Origin: Nemania diffusa
Lineage: Eukaryota; Ascomycota; Sordariomycetes; Xylariales; Xylariaceae
Assembly: GCA_038501195.1 (NCBI GenBank)
Contig: JBBPUQ010000003.1
Span: forward strand, 558,001-622,000
Reading direction: 5' to 3'
DNA length: 64,000 nt
The position numbers and the translations under genes were made by a program. A model generated the notes under the pieces. That model was given only the letters and a program-made list of their open reading frames with translations. It was not told where the DNA came from and ran no database searches. Positions 25,545 through 37,752 of the stretch are shown here, piece by piece; position 1 is the stretch's first letter, and each line of letters opens with the position of its first letter.

Positions 25545-26390
25545 AGAAAACACGAGGTAGGGGGTTGGGGTATGTAAATTAATTCCAGGTGGGGGCATGG
25601 CAATGCATTGTTTGAGGATAGAGTGAGCTGGCTTGTTTTTTATTCATTTTATATTTCGTTCACACGTTCAGTTAGCGGCGCACGTCAAAAATAATATTCA
25701 TGTCAACTCCTAAGAGGCACGAGTTTAGTGTTGTTAGAACGAGGATGATGACAATTTACTTGGTTCTCTTTTATTCGATGTGGTTCGTCTGACATTAAGT
25801 TCAGAGGAGGTGTTGACTGCCTATCTTACGGTGAAGTAATAAAAAGTGAACAGGGGAAGGAGGCGTACAAGTCCTGCAGTACTCTCTCCTGATGATTTAC
25901 TTCGAGGTAGGCAATCCCCTAACAAGTGAGCCAACCACGTGGAGGTCTACAGCAAGAGCAACTCCCATACCTAAGGCAGCTGCAACTATTTGTCTACATG
26001 GCTTGTTTTCAAGTTGGTCAGCCAGTCAAAGTAGATGCTTGATTCTCTCCTCCGCACAACTAGTAAACTTCACACAATTGCATTGTTTTCAAAACAGCAC
26101 CATTCATCTGTAGTCTCAGCACTTTTGATATTAACGACATCAGTTGCGGCAGCATACGTATCTTCCCAAACAGGTTTCATCGTACCATAAGCTCCGTGGA
26201 TTCCCTAGCTCTAAGACTCCTTGTATCATCCCATCAACTCGTTAGTGACAATCAACGAGTGAGCCTCATTTCCTATCTCTAAATCCCCATGTATGTCGTT
26301 CTCTCTCAATATCATTCCCACGTGGGTGTGAGCATACGGTGGGGATGCTAACTTGCTTTGATCTTCTAGACTGTCCCATCAACTGTAAAT
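25545..26390. other. Intergenic, ACC 3' end to the 2EXR-like gene promoter
   Basis: Shortly after the ACC stop the sequence is T-rich (TTTTTTATTCATTTTATATTTC near 25636), a probable 3' UTR and polyadenylation zone. No coding sequence is recognised in the rest. It presumably includes the promoter of the next + strand gene. Confidence 0.5.
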
Positions 26391-27287
26391 ATGGCGGAAA
26401 TTCGGCCCTCGAGAATGAGAATCCGCCTTGGTCGACCCTGGAACACTACTGAATGTGAGAAGGGCATTCGCGACTACTTCTATCCACGTAATCGATTGCC
26501 AGAGCAGGCGGCTTCCCTCAAGCCGCCGATACCGCACTTGCCGGACGAGATAAAACTCGCTATATATTCACAGTTATATGACCGATACGAGCTACAAGGT
26601 CGCGCTGTGTGCCTCCACCGGAATAAATTCGGCCTCATGTTCTCTCGGCCTCGTCTCTGGGCCCACATCGTGGCATTTCAGATCTGTAGCGAGACCAGGA
26701 GAGAGGCCATCCAGCGCTATGGACAGCCGACAGAAGATCAACTGCCATTTTGTGCAGACACGGACATGATCCGGATCCAACTGGATATCCCCTTATTGTT
26801 CAGACAAACCCAATTTGGCATTCAGGAAGCGCTCGCTAGTCCCTATACCTTTGACACCTACTTCTGCCCCAAAAAGCCTGAGCATTATTGCAACATGCCA
26901 CTCGCAGCCAGGCAGCTAGACACCGACAACTTAGCGGGGCTCCAGCGTATAGAATATATAGCAAAAGATGTCTTGAGGGTCTCCGAACTTATGCTGCTTT
27001 GGAGCCTTCTCCAGTTCCTGCCTAGAACTACCAAGGTGCGTCACGTCCGGTTCAGGATGATGCAACTCGATGACGGGGAGGTAAATAGCAAGAGAATTAA
27101 AGTTCTAGCTACGACGTTCCGATTAGCAGCTTTGTCACACTCGGTGGAGCTTCTTAAGTTGGAGATTTCCAAGGTTCAATGGCCGCCTTGGGCCGACCAA
27201 GAGGCCCAGCCAGGTTCTGTGATAGATTGGGCAGCTCGTACAGAAAATTCGACAGGTCCTACAGTACAGGGGGCAGCTGCGGCTTAA
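26391..27287 (+). CDS. Uncharacterised protein with F-box/2EXR-like N-terminal region
   Basis: Single-exon frame of 298 aa starting at a clear ATG. Residues 47-62 read PIPHLPDEIKLAIYSQ, the LPxEIxxxIxxxL pattern that opens fungal F-box and 2EXR domains. Residues 99-110 (CSETRREAIQRY) match the CRxSRxEAxxxY helix that follows in 2EXR-type proteins. The remainder has no motif I know; it is mixed alpha/beta in composition with an Ala-rich end. Such genes are greatly expanded in Pezizomycotina and mostly of unknown function; some F-box members bring substrates to SCF ubiquitin ligases, but nothing here shows that activity. The neighbours (ACC, AAA ATPase) give no functional hint. Confidence 0.6.
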   Translation: MAEIRPSRMRIRLGRPWNTTECEKGIRDYFYPRNRLPEQAASLKPPIPHLPDEIKLAIYSQLYDRYELQGRAVCLHRNKFGLMFSRPRLWAHIVAFQICSETRREAIQRYGQPTEDQLPFCADTDMIRIQLDIPLLFRQTQFGIQEALASPYTFDTYFCPKKPEHYCNMPLAARQLDTDNLAGLQRIEYIAKDVLRVSELMLLWSLLQFLPRTTKVRHVRFRMMQLDDGEVNSKRIKVLATTFRLAALSHSVELLKLEISKVQWPPWADQEAQPGSVIDWAARTENSTGPTVQGAAAA

Positions 27288-28610
27288 ACGCTTCCAGGGC
27301 GAATAGGCGGAATTTATATCGCGGCGGTGAGGATTATGGACCCGGGTTGCAGCATGCTCTGGCACTCGGAATGATGGGACGGTTCAGGGGCTACGCGCGG
27401 ATCGGGGACGCCTGGCTGTGCCTAGGCTATGTAGTAGAAGGCAACGACTCATTCTAATGGTATTAGGAAATGAACAAGATTGGAGAAACGGTTGCTGTAT
27501 GGTAGATAAGTAGCCTTTGGTTCATTTTATACGAATTGTCACATGTTATATCAGCCCAAGATGGTCCCAATAGTCTCATGAAACCTCACCTTGTAGGTAG
27601 CGCATACTTGAATGCTATACTGATGGCAACTGATATATGGATATAGGCCAATAGCGCGCCATCTTAGCCATCGTGTAAGTATATAAAGGCTACCTCGGCT
27701 ATTGATATTCGAGCCATAACGTTACTATTTAGTTATTATTACGATACATGACGAACGAGGTTTGGTAGCCTTTTACTCCCTTTACTTTGGGCCCCGTTGC
27801 CCACTCAGCGAAATTAATTCACCGAATACTTTGTAAATCCGTCTATCTCCCGATCATGGCTCGGCTCCTCTAGGAAATGAGTGTCCCACTGATATATAAG
27901 GTCTCTGAACGCCTCGCCAAGGCCGTCCCTAAAGGTCAAGGTATAGAGCTTGTTGAAGCTGTCCTGGGCTAGGTCGACTACTGGAGTGACTCAAGTTAAC
28001 CGTCGTGGTTTTTACAGCATTACTGACAGGTGAAGTAGATGATGCTAAACTGTATAATTATGCCATGAAATACAGTGTCAGCATAGCGTAGCCCAGAAAA
28101 CAAAACATATGAAACAGCGAATAGATCTGACCTGCACATTCATCTCACGAGACGCTACAGGACCTTCTTCTCCTCGATACGCGCCGCTCTCCACGCCGGG
28201 AGCTTCCTAACTAATTCGGCTGTCTAAATGAAGGCTGAAGGTGCGCACTGACGTATCCTATCGCCAGTGATATTAGAGGGGAGGCACGAAGCTCAGACTC
28301 AGCTGGGTGCTGCTTCAGTTCGATGCGTGTCAGTCTAGCAGGTGTGATTGAAGAGTGCACAGTTCTCTGCGCAAGTAGATATGGATTGTATCGCCTTCCT
28401 TCGTGTAGTACAATCGTCACTTAATAAGAGCAGGACTATATCACCTTGCTTCTTGAGCGTAAAGTAGTTTCCTTGATTTTGCTGAAATCCCACATATTGC
28501 AAGCCGTTGGTTACATCTGCGCTATCGCCGCCGTCTTCAACGTTATACATATTTTACCTAGAACCCAGCTTGAACTTGACAGAAATAAATTCGATTTCAT
28601 TTGCCCTTTT
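27288..28610. other. 1.3 kb intergenic between convergent genes
   Basis: No gene is recognised. It lies between the 3' ends of the 2EXR-like gene (+) and the AAA ATPase gene (-), so 3' UTRs are expected at both borders. Open frames across 28211-28610 are short shadows. Confidence 0.5.
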
Positions 28611-30285
28611 TTACAATTCCTTCCGAGATCTATTCCTACCACAAGCTGCCGTGTTCTTCTCAGACTCCATGCCCTCGCGCAGTGTCTCGATCTGCTTTTT
28701 AATCTCAACCCACAACACGAACTCATCCAGGTCACCGTCACCGTCACTACCACCGGCTACTTCTAACCAGCTGTCATCGGCATCTCGAGCCAACGGGTCC
28801 TCATCATATCTTTCCTCGTGCTGCGAGCGCCTAGCAATGGCCAGAAGCGCCGCTACGAAAGCTTCCTGCATGTACGCGAAGCTGAACTTATCCGTGATCC
28901 CGGCGATGGCCTTGCATAGCTTGTCGGGGAATTCGACGTCTTCGTTGTCGGCGAGTTTCTTCTGCCAGAATTTGCAGTATGCGATGCGCTGCTTGAGGTC
29001 TGGGTCCGGGAAGAAATACTTCCTGTCGAACCTTGAAGGACGTTTCTGCTGGACGTTAGCACGCAAACCTTTTCGATCCGTAAAGTAGAATCCTGCTAGA
29101 ATAGAGATTTTAAGTAATTGATCGAGAGACTTACCGAAATACCCGGATCTAAGCGTTCAAGATGATTCGTCGACCCGATCATGAAGATACCGTCGTTGTT
29201 TTTGAGGCCGTCGACCTCGTTCAAGAAGTAGCTACGCACTTGATCCGAAACGATACTGTCCAGATCCTCAAATACCAGATAGCAAGGGGCAAACTGTCTA
29301 GCTTTCTGAAAAATGCTCATAAGCGCATATTCGGGTCCGTTGAACTAACACACGAATTCATATCATCAGCATTTTCTAGTCTCCAGGATAAAACATAGGC
29401 ATAGGCACTACTCACCGACGACAAAGACCGCACATATAACGTCGGGATGGGATCCTTCATGGCATACAACATATGCATCGTAGCCTTAATCGAGATAGTC
29501 TTGCCATTGCCCGGCGGCCCATGATAAATAACCCCCCGCTTCCACGGCACCTTGAGCTTCGCATACGTATCGCGCGACTCAAAGAACGAGACATGATCAT
29601 CAATAATCGCCTTCTTCATACCCTCATCCAGAATGACACTATCCCACGAAGACCCCATCGCACTCCTAAACAGCTCCGCGCTCTTCTGCCAGTACCCCAG
29701 ATCAAACACCCAGACCTCGCCATGCAGCTCGTTCGCCCAGCTGCCGGCAGCCAACAACAGCGCCTCGGCGTCCTCGCGCGCGTCGCAGAGCAAGTAGTGG
29801 TTCGCAGAGGCCGTGTACGCCTCCGTCCCATCCCGGCCGTCGACGACGTACAGCACGAACTCGCGGCCGCGCCAGCCGTACGCGAACTCGCCGAAGCGCA
29901 CCTGCGCCACGAGGGCGCCCGGGTCGCCGTCGAGGCGCCGCGCCGGCGGCGCGTACACGGCCCACGCCACGGGCGCGTAGACGCCGCCGCCGTTGCCGTT
30001 GCCGTCCTTGGGCTTCTGCGCTATAGGTGTGCACGTCGCGTGGCCGGCCGCCGCGTACTTGAGCAGGCTGAGCCCGTTGGAGGGCGGCGCGATGGTGAGG
30101 GCGAGGTCGGGGTATTGCCGCGCTAGGGCCTGCGCCATTACCGTGTCCGTGTTGATGCGCTTGCCCGAGGAGTGCCGGAACCACTCGTCGCTCGGCTTGC
30201 CGCCGAACGGCGTCCCCGGGAACGACGACGCCGCCGCCCCCGCCGCTGCTGGTTTGGCGGCTGTAGTGGCGACGTAGCAGTCCAT
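28611..30285 (-). CDS. BCS1-type AAA ATPase (three exons)
   Basis: On the minus strand, exons 30285-29416, 29344-29135 and 29045-28611 join to 504 aa. Introns of 71 and 89 nt have GTGAGT/TAG and GTAAGT/CAG ends; the second has GCTAAC before its acceptor. Walker A is GPPGNGKT (256-263). Walker B is LVFEDLDS (about 313-320). Sensor 1 lies in GSTNHLERLDPG, and RPSRFDRKY carries the conserved Arg region. This layout matches the Bcs1-like branch of AAA proteins common in fungi, but the N-terminal 200 residues lack the single membrane helix of genuine mitochondrial Bcs1, so it is not the complex III chaperone. It may remodel or unfold an unknown protein. Exon 1 is very GC-rich (Gly/Ala/Arg-coding), unlike exons 2-3. 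The C-terminal 60 residues are acidic then basic. Confidence 0.82.
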
Positions 30286-33022
30286 GGTTGGATGGTTTGA
30301 ATGGGGATTGAGCTAATTGACTTTTTTGAAAATCCTTGGCAATTGCCGTCAATTGAGTAAAGGATACACCACACTAGTTTTCCTCAATTCATTCACGATG
30401 TAACTAACACTAGTGACTAGATAGATAGTGCCCTTACTTTGTTGAATAGGGTCAGCAGCATTAAGCTGAGCGCCAAGCTGGCGGTTAAATGGTTGCCTAA
30501 AGGATCAATGATGCTACGTATTCGGCGAGTGACGTAGTAGAGACGAGGATTAAGCTCTACATACATATACTGTACACATAATACGCATACCTACGCAGTA
30601 CCTACCTTCCCGTATAAGCCATTTTTATTCGACTGTGCCGCAGTGCACAAGAACGAATAAAATCCAGTCCGACAATTCCGAGAAAGCCTCTACTGGATGT
30701 ACGCCCTTAGTATAAATTTCATCTTATATGATGACGATGACATTTCTCTCTTCAAAATAGGATTGTTGTTGTACAAATGTGGCGGATCCAAGTCGCACCA
30801 CTTAACCACGTATTCGGACAACGATAAAGAAGGATTCAATAATCAAGGCCAAGGATGCCGGTGGTACATTCACGATCCATTAATGGATTAGGGACTTATC
30901 AGCATGAGTACCAACTTCTTTAAACCGGACACGTAGCTTGGGTACATGAAAAAGGCTGAGACATCAGGATTTAGGATTGAGTTCATCAGTACCAACATAT
31001 GCACACCGAAAGAAGAAAGGGACTTATATTGGTAATATTCATACGTAATTCGAGAGTATTTTATATTGAGTTCATGATTCCTATGTCCTGCTCTAATAAG
31101 GTCTTCTTCCACCTTAACCCCTTTTCTAGTCGGTCATCATTATATGGTGGTTTACTACTCACTTATAGTTAGCTCACTAAGGGTGCCATACTTTGTCCTT
31201 GCACAATGCGGCGCGGGGCTAACCTTCTTGAACAAGCAAGGCATTCTTCTCTAGGCAGTCTAATGTCTAATAGAAGCTAAGTACCAGCTTGCTCTTACGG
31301 CTTTCTAGAACAATGTAGTCAGTCGCTAAGGCTTGCTTTCATACATTCATAATACACAATAAACTTGCCGTGGCAGCGGAAAGACTAACAAGTCGAAGTA
31401 ACAGTCAAAGTGGTCGCTTACACGTAACTATTAAGGAGATGTAGGTGAAGTAGAGACCCTCGAATATAAGAAGGGTCAGGAATATCTATAGACATCATAA
31501 CCTTGAAATCGAAGTATGCCTTCACCTTGCCTTTCTACCCTAGAGAGAAAATTAGCATGACTTCCTGTAGAGCAGTTAGTTCTAGACATGCCGGTACGAA
31601 ACAATTACTTCAAATGCCCAGCATGCAGTTCATTTACTTTTCACGATTTAGCACGGAATGGTTGTTGGCCGCACAGCCGCCTCCAAGGCACAGCCCAGGA
31701 GGAACGCTCGGTCCTAGGTACATATATACCGAACTGCTTTGCCAAGTTACTCCTCAGGTAAGTTAGTGGTACCAAAATTTACAGCTCAGGGTCCAGCAAT
31801 AGGTCATGTAGACAGTCATATACTATAACCATGCAGTCAGTACCTGAGCCCGACAGTCTGGGACCGGATCAAAGTGGAGCGACAAAGTGTGCGCGTGCGC
31901 GGCGGAAGGGTCCGCATGCACGCACTACTGAGCCCGGATTTATTGACTGTTGGGGCCTAGATGTTTACGGCCCGGTATTTTAGAAGGCTAGTAATACCAC
32001 GTGAGATGGTCGTGAATATCGTACCCCAAGTATGATATTTATAAGGCCAGCGCTAAACAAGATCATTAATGTCATGGAGGTCGGACTCCCTGGAGTTCAC
32101 ATGATGGATCCACGTGTTGCGAGGCCTGATATGCAGCTTTGCGTATGCACTTTCACAGAGCAGAGCTCACGCAGTGCCAGTTTTAACAATGCGCTAGGTA
32201 CGGAGTAGTGCATTCTATTGAGACGGAGCATCAGAACCGGATTAGTGTAACACCTCCTAGACTTTTCCATCATTGAGGAGATGGCCATACTCAAGACTTC
32301 GAGAGTGGAAGTTTACTATATAATACCACACAATACCACGCGAAAAGGGGCTGGTTAAAAACTTGGCGCGGAGGCGAGGAATAGTACCTGGAACATAATG
32401 GTTGGGTTGTAAACAGGGTATTGATCAATGTGATACCTCTAAGGGTTGGAGCATATGGTACACAGCCGCCTAGTGTCCACAAGAGAATAATGCCTCTTTT
32501 AATTTGTTCACTTAGTTATGTAGAGGACTACAAGTTAAGGCTTCTCTACTCTGTATACAGTCACAGTTGAAAGACTATCTGTCAACTTGGAAGGAATATC
32601 TTAGGTAGATAGGCAACAGCGTTACATGACAAGAGTATGTATTATATGTTGATACCTTTTACATGCACATTATGCATGTATACCGCATCAAACGCTAAGT
32701 GGGGGGCGCTTCCATTAGTGTTCCAAGTCTTGCAGTACACTAAACACGTTGGTCTTAATCCCATCGTGAAACAGATTGGTGGCCCCCATCAATTGTGTCG
32801 AATCTATTGATGACGAACCCGTGATTCCTAGCTCGGTGTTCTCTCAAGAAACATCAGCAAAATAAGCTAACTATTTTCTTGGTCGCCTTGATTGGTTGAC
32901 TTTTGTTCGTTTCCCATTAGCCACCGCATCGACTGCCAAGATCTACCACGTTAAACGGCGCATTAAGCTCTCCTGTTCTGCTTGAAGCTGGTTACGAGTC
33001 ACCAAGCACAAACGCGAGCGAC
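30286..33022. other. 2.7 kb intergenic between divergent genes
   Basis: No gene is recognised. The region is bounded by the 5' ends of the AAA ATPase gene (-) and the Atg27 gene (+), so it should contain both promoters. It is AT-rich with short frames only. A CT-rich run precedes Atg27 (about 32900-33010). Confidence 0.5.
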
Positions 33023-34222
33023 ATGCGCTTCACCACCGCCACCATGATATCACCGCCGGCACTCCCGGCCATTCTCTCCCTTCTTGCCCTCACATCTACC
33101 GCATTCGCCGCCGACTCCGAGCCCTCTACCACTATCGCGGCCTGTACCGCTTCCTCGACATCTGGCGCCTTCTTCGACCTGCGACCCGACGCGGCCATAA
33201 AGCCGAAACCGGACGGATCGCGGCCCTCACACAGTCGCGGCGCGCCTCTGACCGATTACAAGGCGAGGGGCTTCGATTATGGCTCCAATTTCACCCTGAA
33301 CATCTGCAATGCTGTCGTCGAGCCCATTGAGGACGTGGAGGGTATCGAGGAGAGCAAGTGGCAGAATATCAGCGCATACTACGTATCCAAGGGAAACTAC
33401 TACAGCTTAGGATACCAGTCCGCCAGTCCCATAAGCCGGGGTAAAGAGCTGGTCCTACAATACACCGGGGGATCTCCTTGCGAGAAGAAAAAGTCGAGAT
33501 CGCGGAGTGTGAACAGCAGAGGCGCCATCCATGCCGGCGCTGCCTACAGAGACTACGAGAATGAAGATGACGAGGACGAGGAGCCGCCATCGTCGGACAA
33601 AGATAAAGATGAAGGCGACGCCGACAAGGGCAAGGACAAGGGCAAAGACAAGGACGAGGACGATGAGAAAGATGAGGTCCGCAGGAAATCTACGACTATA
33701 TTTTTCAGCTGCGACAGAGATACGCTCGGCGGACTCGCCCAGGTTTCCTTCATCGCCGTAGATCCCGAAGAATGCAACTACGTCTTCAAGGTCAAGTCAG
33801 CACACGCCTGTGCCGGCGCAGAACCCCACAAACCCGGCAGCGTCGGGCCCGGCTCTGTCTTTGCTATTATTCTGGTCGTAGCCGTCCTCGTCTATCTGCT
33901 GGGTGGTGTTTTCTACAACAGGACCGTCGGGAATGCCCGAGGTTGGAGGCAGTTGCCCAACTATTCCATGTGGGCCAGCGTGTGGAGTTTTATCTGCGTA
34001 AGCCGCTCTCGCGTCTCCAAAGACTTACCAACGCACAGCGCTCGGTTTGATTAACCTCCGTTGCAGGACATGTTCGTCATTGCTACTTCATCCTGCGCTC
34101 GACTGTTCCCAAGTCAGAGAGGATACCACTATCTATCGGGATCGCCCAGCACGAGGGCGAGAAATAACCGAGATGACGAAAATCGTCTGATCGACCAGTA
34201 CGACGAGGAATGGGAGGATTAA
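33023..34222 (+). CDS. ATG27: Autophagy-related protein 27 (Atg27)
   Basis: Exons 33023-33997 and 34067-34222 give 376 aa; the 69-nt phase-0 intron has GTAAGC and GCAG. Residues 1-30 are a signal peptide; a second Met at residue 8 is an alternative start. A luminal MRH-like domain follows (DYGSNFTLNICNAV at 85-98, later Cys residues, FSCDRDT at 228-234). One transmembrane helix lies at about 277-297 and a cytosolic tail ends in YDEEWED. This is the type I layout of Atg27, which cycles between Golgi, vacuole and endosomes and promotes Atg9 vesicle movement in autophagy. Residues about 176-222 are an Asp/Glu/Lys repeat (KDKDKGKDK-like), inserted inside the luminal domain; that is longer than I would expect for the family. 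Confidence is high for family, moderate for the insertion being unusual. Confidence 0.88.
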
Positions 34223-35209
34223 CGCTGTTCTCCGATGTGTTACGTTCGTGTTGTATGTTACCATAGACTAAATCGGGCCCCCCCTCTGCGTACGAGAGGT
34301 AAGACGGTGCCCAGGTGCCCTAGGATTCTCCGGATGAGAGTGAGAGGGCAAGGGCTGATGATCTCAGCATCTACTATTTTGGGTTATTCAATGAGGATCC
34401 TTTGGACAGAGGCATGTAAAATAGGAGCGTGCCCGAGGCTGTTCCTTCGGCACGCAGGATTGATGTATCCAAGGTCGGGTATGAAGGTCTCTGGTAATAA
34501 GTAATTTGCTTAGAGGTGGCAGAGCAGCGAGCCGTGTATAATGGGATCTAGAACCGAGCCATATCAGGAAGTAGAGCTTCTACTCTAGAGTTAGGCGAAA
34601 TATAAAAATAAGCAAACACATAACGGCGATCCGCCACTTTTTTTAAGATTCGCCTATTATTAATATATGCTGAACCGAGCAAGTGTAACCATCATCTTCG
34701 TTTTTGGCGCGATAACCCGGATTGGACGGTGGATGGCCCGATCGCCTGGACAGATTGAGCCGATGCGCGCTCAATCTGAGACAGGTCGCGTTTGACGTCG
34801 ATACCGATTGGGCTGGTCGGCGGCCAGTAGTGGCAGCGGTGGTCTGGGCTCGCCGGGGGGCGTTCGACATGCACGACCGGGGGTTGGAGGTGCCATGTAA
34901 CCTTCCGCATGCGCATCGCATCCATCCCATTGGCGTGGTGCGACTCGTGAGCTAACCCAGGTGCCGACTTGGCCGCTCGTGACGATCGTATAAGGGTAGT
35001 GTCTGTCTCGGGTTGAGACGTTCTTGTTCCTCAACCCTCCTCGAGACTGGAACTAGAAATATAAACTAGTTATGATTTCCTTGTGATCGGCGGGCTCTGT
35101 TTCTCGTCGCTTCTTTTTTTTATCATCGCCTTTCCTAGCTTTTTGTTCCCTTCTCACCTTCGTTTCTTGTATATACTGGTTGTATTATTCCTTCGCTATC
35201 GTGTTGACC
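34223..35209. other. 1 kb intergenic, Atg27 3' end to GH5 promoter
   Basis: No gene is recognised. Short overlapping frames on both strands near 34640-35034 share one GC-rich patch and lack motifs. A T-rich block immediately before the GH5 start (35100-35200) suits a promoter or leader. Confidence 0.5.
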
Positions 35210-36939
35210 ATGTTATTTTCAACTCTCGTTTATTTTACCTTGTTCCCGGCAGCTTTTGCCAAAGTTCAATTCTTAGTACGTTTTGCCAAGTACACTCATA
35301 ATAGCAATGGCTGTGCTAATAAAGCTTTCGAAAATAGGGAGTGGCTATAGCAGGAGGCGATTTCGGTTGTCAAATCGATGTAAGACTGCCTAGATGCTAT
35401 AACAGGCTGATATCTTCTGAATGTTCTTGCTAATACATGTTTAGGGAACATGTCCTCTTGGGTCTGTGCAACTACCTTTAAGCAATGGACCGACTCAAAT
35501 GAACCATTTCGTAAAAGATGATGGGATCAATTTATTGAGAATACGTATGAACTCGATATGGTTCACTCACTTATACACAAAAAATGGGGGCTAATTGTTA
35601 AATAGCAACATCGTGGCAGTTCCTGGTGAATAACCAATTAGGCGGTGACCTCGATGCCTCGAATCTTTCAAAATATGACCAATTAGTACAATCATGCCTC
35701 GCCACCGGCGCCTACTGCATGATAGACATCCACAATTTTGCGCGATGGAATGGGCAGATCATAGGCCAAGGCGGCCCAACAGACGAGCAATTCGCTAGCT
35801 TTTGGGGGCAGCTAGCAGGCAAATACGCCGCGAACGACCAGATCGTCTTCGAGCTCATGAACGAGCCTCACGACCTCGACATAGGAATCTGGGCACAGAC
35901 CTGTCAGAAAGCAGTGACGGCTATTCGCGGGGCGGGAGCTACGTCGCAGATGATATTGCTCCCCGGCACCAACTTCGACAGCGCGGCGACGCTGGTCTCG
36001 AGCGGGAGCGTGGATGCGCTGTTCGCTATCACGAACCCGGATGGGAGCACCGATAACCTCCTTCTGGATATCCATAAGTACCTTGACGTGGATAACTCCG
36101 GCACCCATGCTGCTTGTACCACCAACAACATCGATGCATTCACAACCACCGCAGACTACCTACGAAGCAAGGGGCGGAAAGGCCTCATAAGCGAGACAGG
36201 CGCCTCGGGCGATGCATCCGTAAGTCAAGGGATACCGGCTCGTCGGTACCGAACTATCTAGGATCACCCTGGCACTAACATGAGCTCGCAGTGCCTAACG
36301 GCCTTCTGTGCCCAAAACTCCTTCATCAACACCAACGCAGACGTATTCATGGGCCTAGTCGCCTGGGGCGCAGGCAGCTTCAGCACGTCCTACGTACTAA
36401 GCCTGACCCCATCGAACCAGAACGGCCGCCTGGTCGACAACACGCTGATGCAGCAATGTCTCCTCGCGCCCTGGAATGCCGCGCAGAGCGACAGCGGGAC
36501 CACCACGTCCACGCATACCTCAGCTATAACAAGCTCGACCACCACGAGCTCCAGCTCAGCATCGACAGTATCCTCGACGGTGCTCATACTCACATCTACT
36601 CTGCTCTCCACGCCCACCGCGATATTAACCGCGTCGTCGAGTTCGCGGCAGAGCAGCAGTAGCACAGCAGACCCGTCCATCAACTCGAATATTTTATATC
36701 TCACAGATACCGCGCAGGAGACCACGATGGCGACGCTCGCCGTCGCTTCTGGAACGCCCCCTTCGCCGTCGGGCCTCGGGGGGCTGATCACGGCTGACTC
36801 GGGCGACCCCGCGGCGACGACGGCGCCGACGGCGGCGGCGTCTGCGAGTCCGTCGCCGACGGGCGGTGCTGGGTCTGTGGCGGTGGGGACACTTGCTGTT
36901 TGGGGCTGGGTGTTTGTAGTTACTCTGTCGCTGGTGTAG
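35210..36939 (+). CDS. GH5 (subfamily 5-like) endo-beta-1,4-glucanase, likely GPI-anchored
   Basis: Five exons, 35210-35275, 35338-35379, 35445-35544, 35606-36219 and 36292-36939, join to 489 aa. The two tiny exons were recovered because they encode GVAIAGGDFGCQID and a segment ending LLRIPTSWQFLVNN, both diagnostic of GH5 cellulases of the Trichoderma Cel5A type. Residues 1-17 are a signal peptide (cleavage after AFA). The acid/base Glu156 lies in MNEPHD and the nucleophile Glu266 in ISETGAS; a 110-residue spacing fits the family. After the catalytic core (to about 340) comes a Ser/Thr-rich stretch, then a hydrophobic C-terminus (VAVGTLAVWGWVFVVTLSLV) with no charged tail, as for GPI attachment. 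No cellulose-binding module is visible. It should cut cellulose or mixed glucans at the cell surface or wall. Confidence 0.88.
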
Positions 36940-37752
36940 TAATGATGTTTATAGAAAAGAAATATAAAAAAATAAAAAAAGTCTGATCTCGTTTACCACC
37001 TTGGCCCGACTTTTCTACTTAAACTTTGGTTACTGTTATATGCATTACCTCATAATAAATCAAGTGCACGGAACATGGGCAGCTACGAGGATTTTACAGT
37101 CTTTGTAAACTCTAACAAAGCGTACAGCGAATAATGAGCAATCATATCCCGGTGTGCTTTGCAGGCGACCGACCAATCCAGAAGTCCTAACCTTGTATGA
37201 GCCACAAATAAAGTAAATCTCATATAAATGAAGCCTACATGTATTTAACAACTTTATCGTGCAATATATCTGTGAAACTGGCTTTTACCAACAGAATCCT
37301 ATGATTTCATCGTGACATCATCGCAACAGCACGCGACAACTCCACCCACGTAACAAACCGACGATCTTGCCTACCACGGCACCAGGAAGGGATGAAGTCG
37401 TCGTGTATCACTGCAAAGGTGTCTTTTTCATGCCCGCGAGCCGGGTAAGCCGGGCGGTTTATGCGAGGAGGTCCGTTTAATGTTAGCAACCGCTAGCTGC
37501 CATGATTTCGTCTCTTCGAGCCGTCTTGGCTGATCCCCATTCATGGGCATTTAATCCGGCCTGCCTTATCGTTACTCAACATCGTGAGACGCAGAAATAT
37601 AAATGTAGCGATTATATATATCTCCCGAGACTGCGTAGTTAACTTTACTACGCGTGTCCACCGACGCCGATACATATGTTATTATTCTCTTATCTCTTTA
37701 ATGGATCAGTCACTACGCGTTTCTCTTACTAAGTAGAGCACGGAAGCATCTA
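36940..37752. other. Intergenic, GH5 3' end to SDR promoter
   Basis: The A-rich run with AATAAA-like hexamers at 36958-36980, just after the GH5 stop, is a probable polyadenylation region. The rest is non-coding as far as I can see and includes the SDR promoter; a TATATATATC stretch lies near 37615. Confidence 0.5.

Noticed and set aside
29473..30126. 217-codon plus-strand frame opposite the AAA ATPase
   Set aside because: Arg/Val/Ala-rich shadow of GC-rich coding sequence, no family resemblance.
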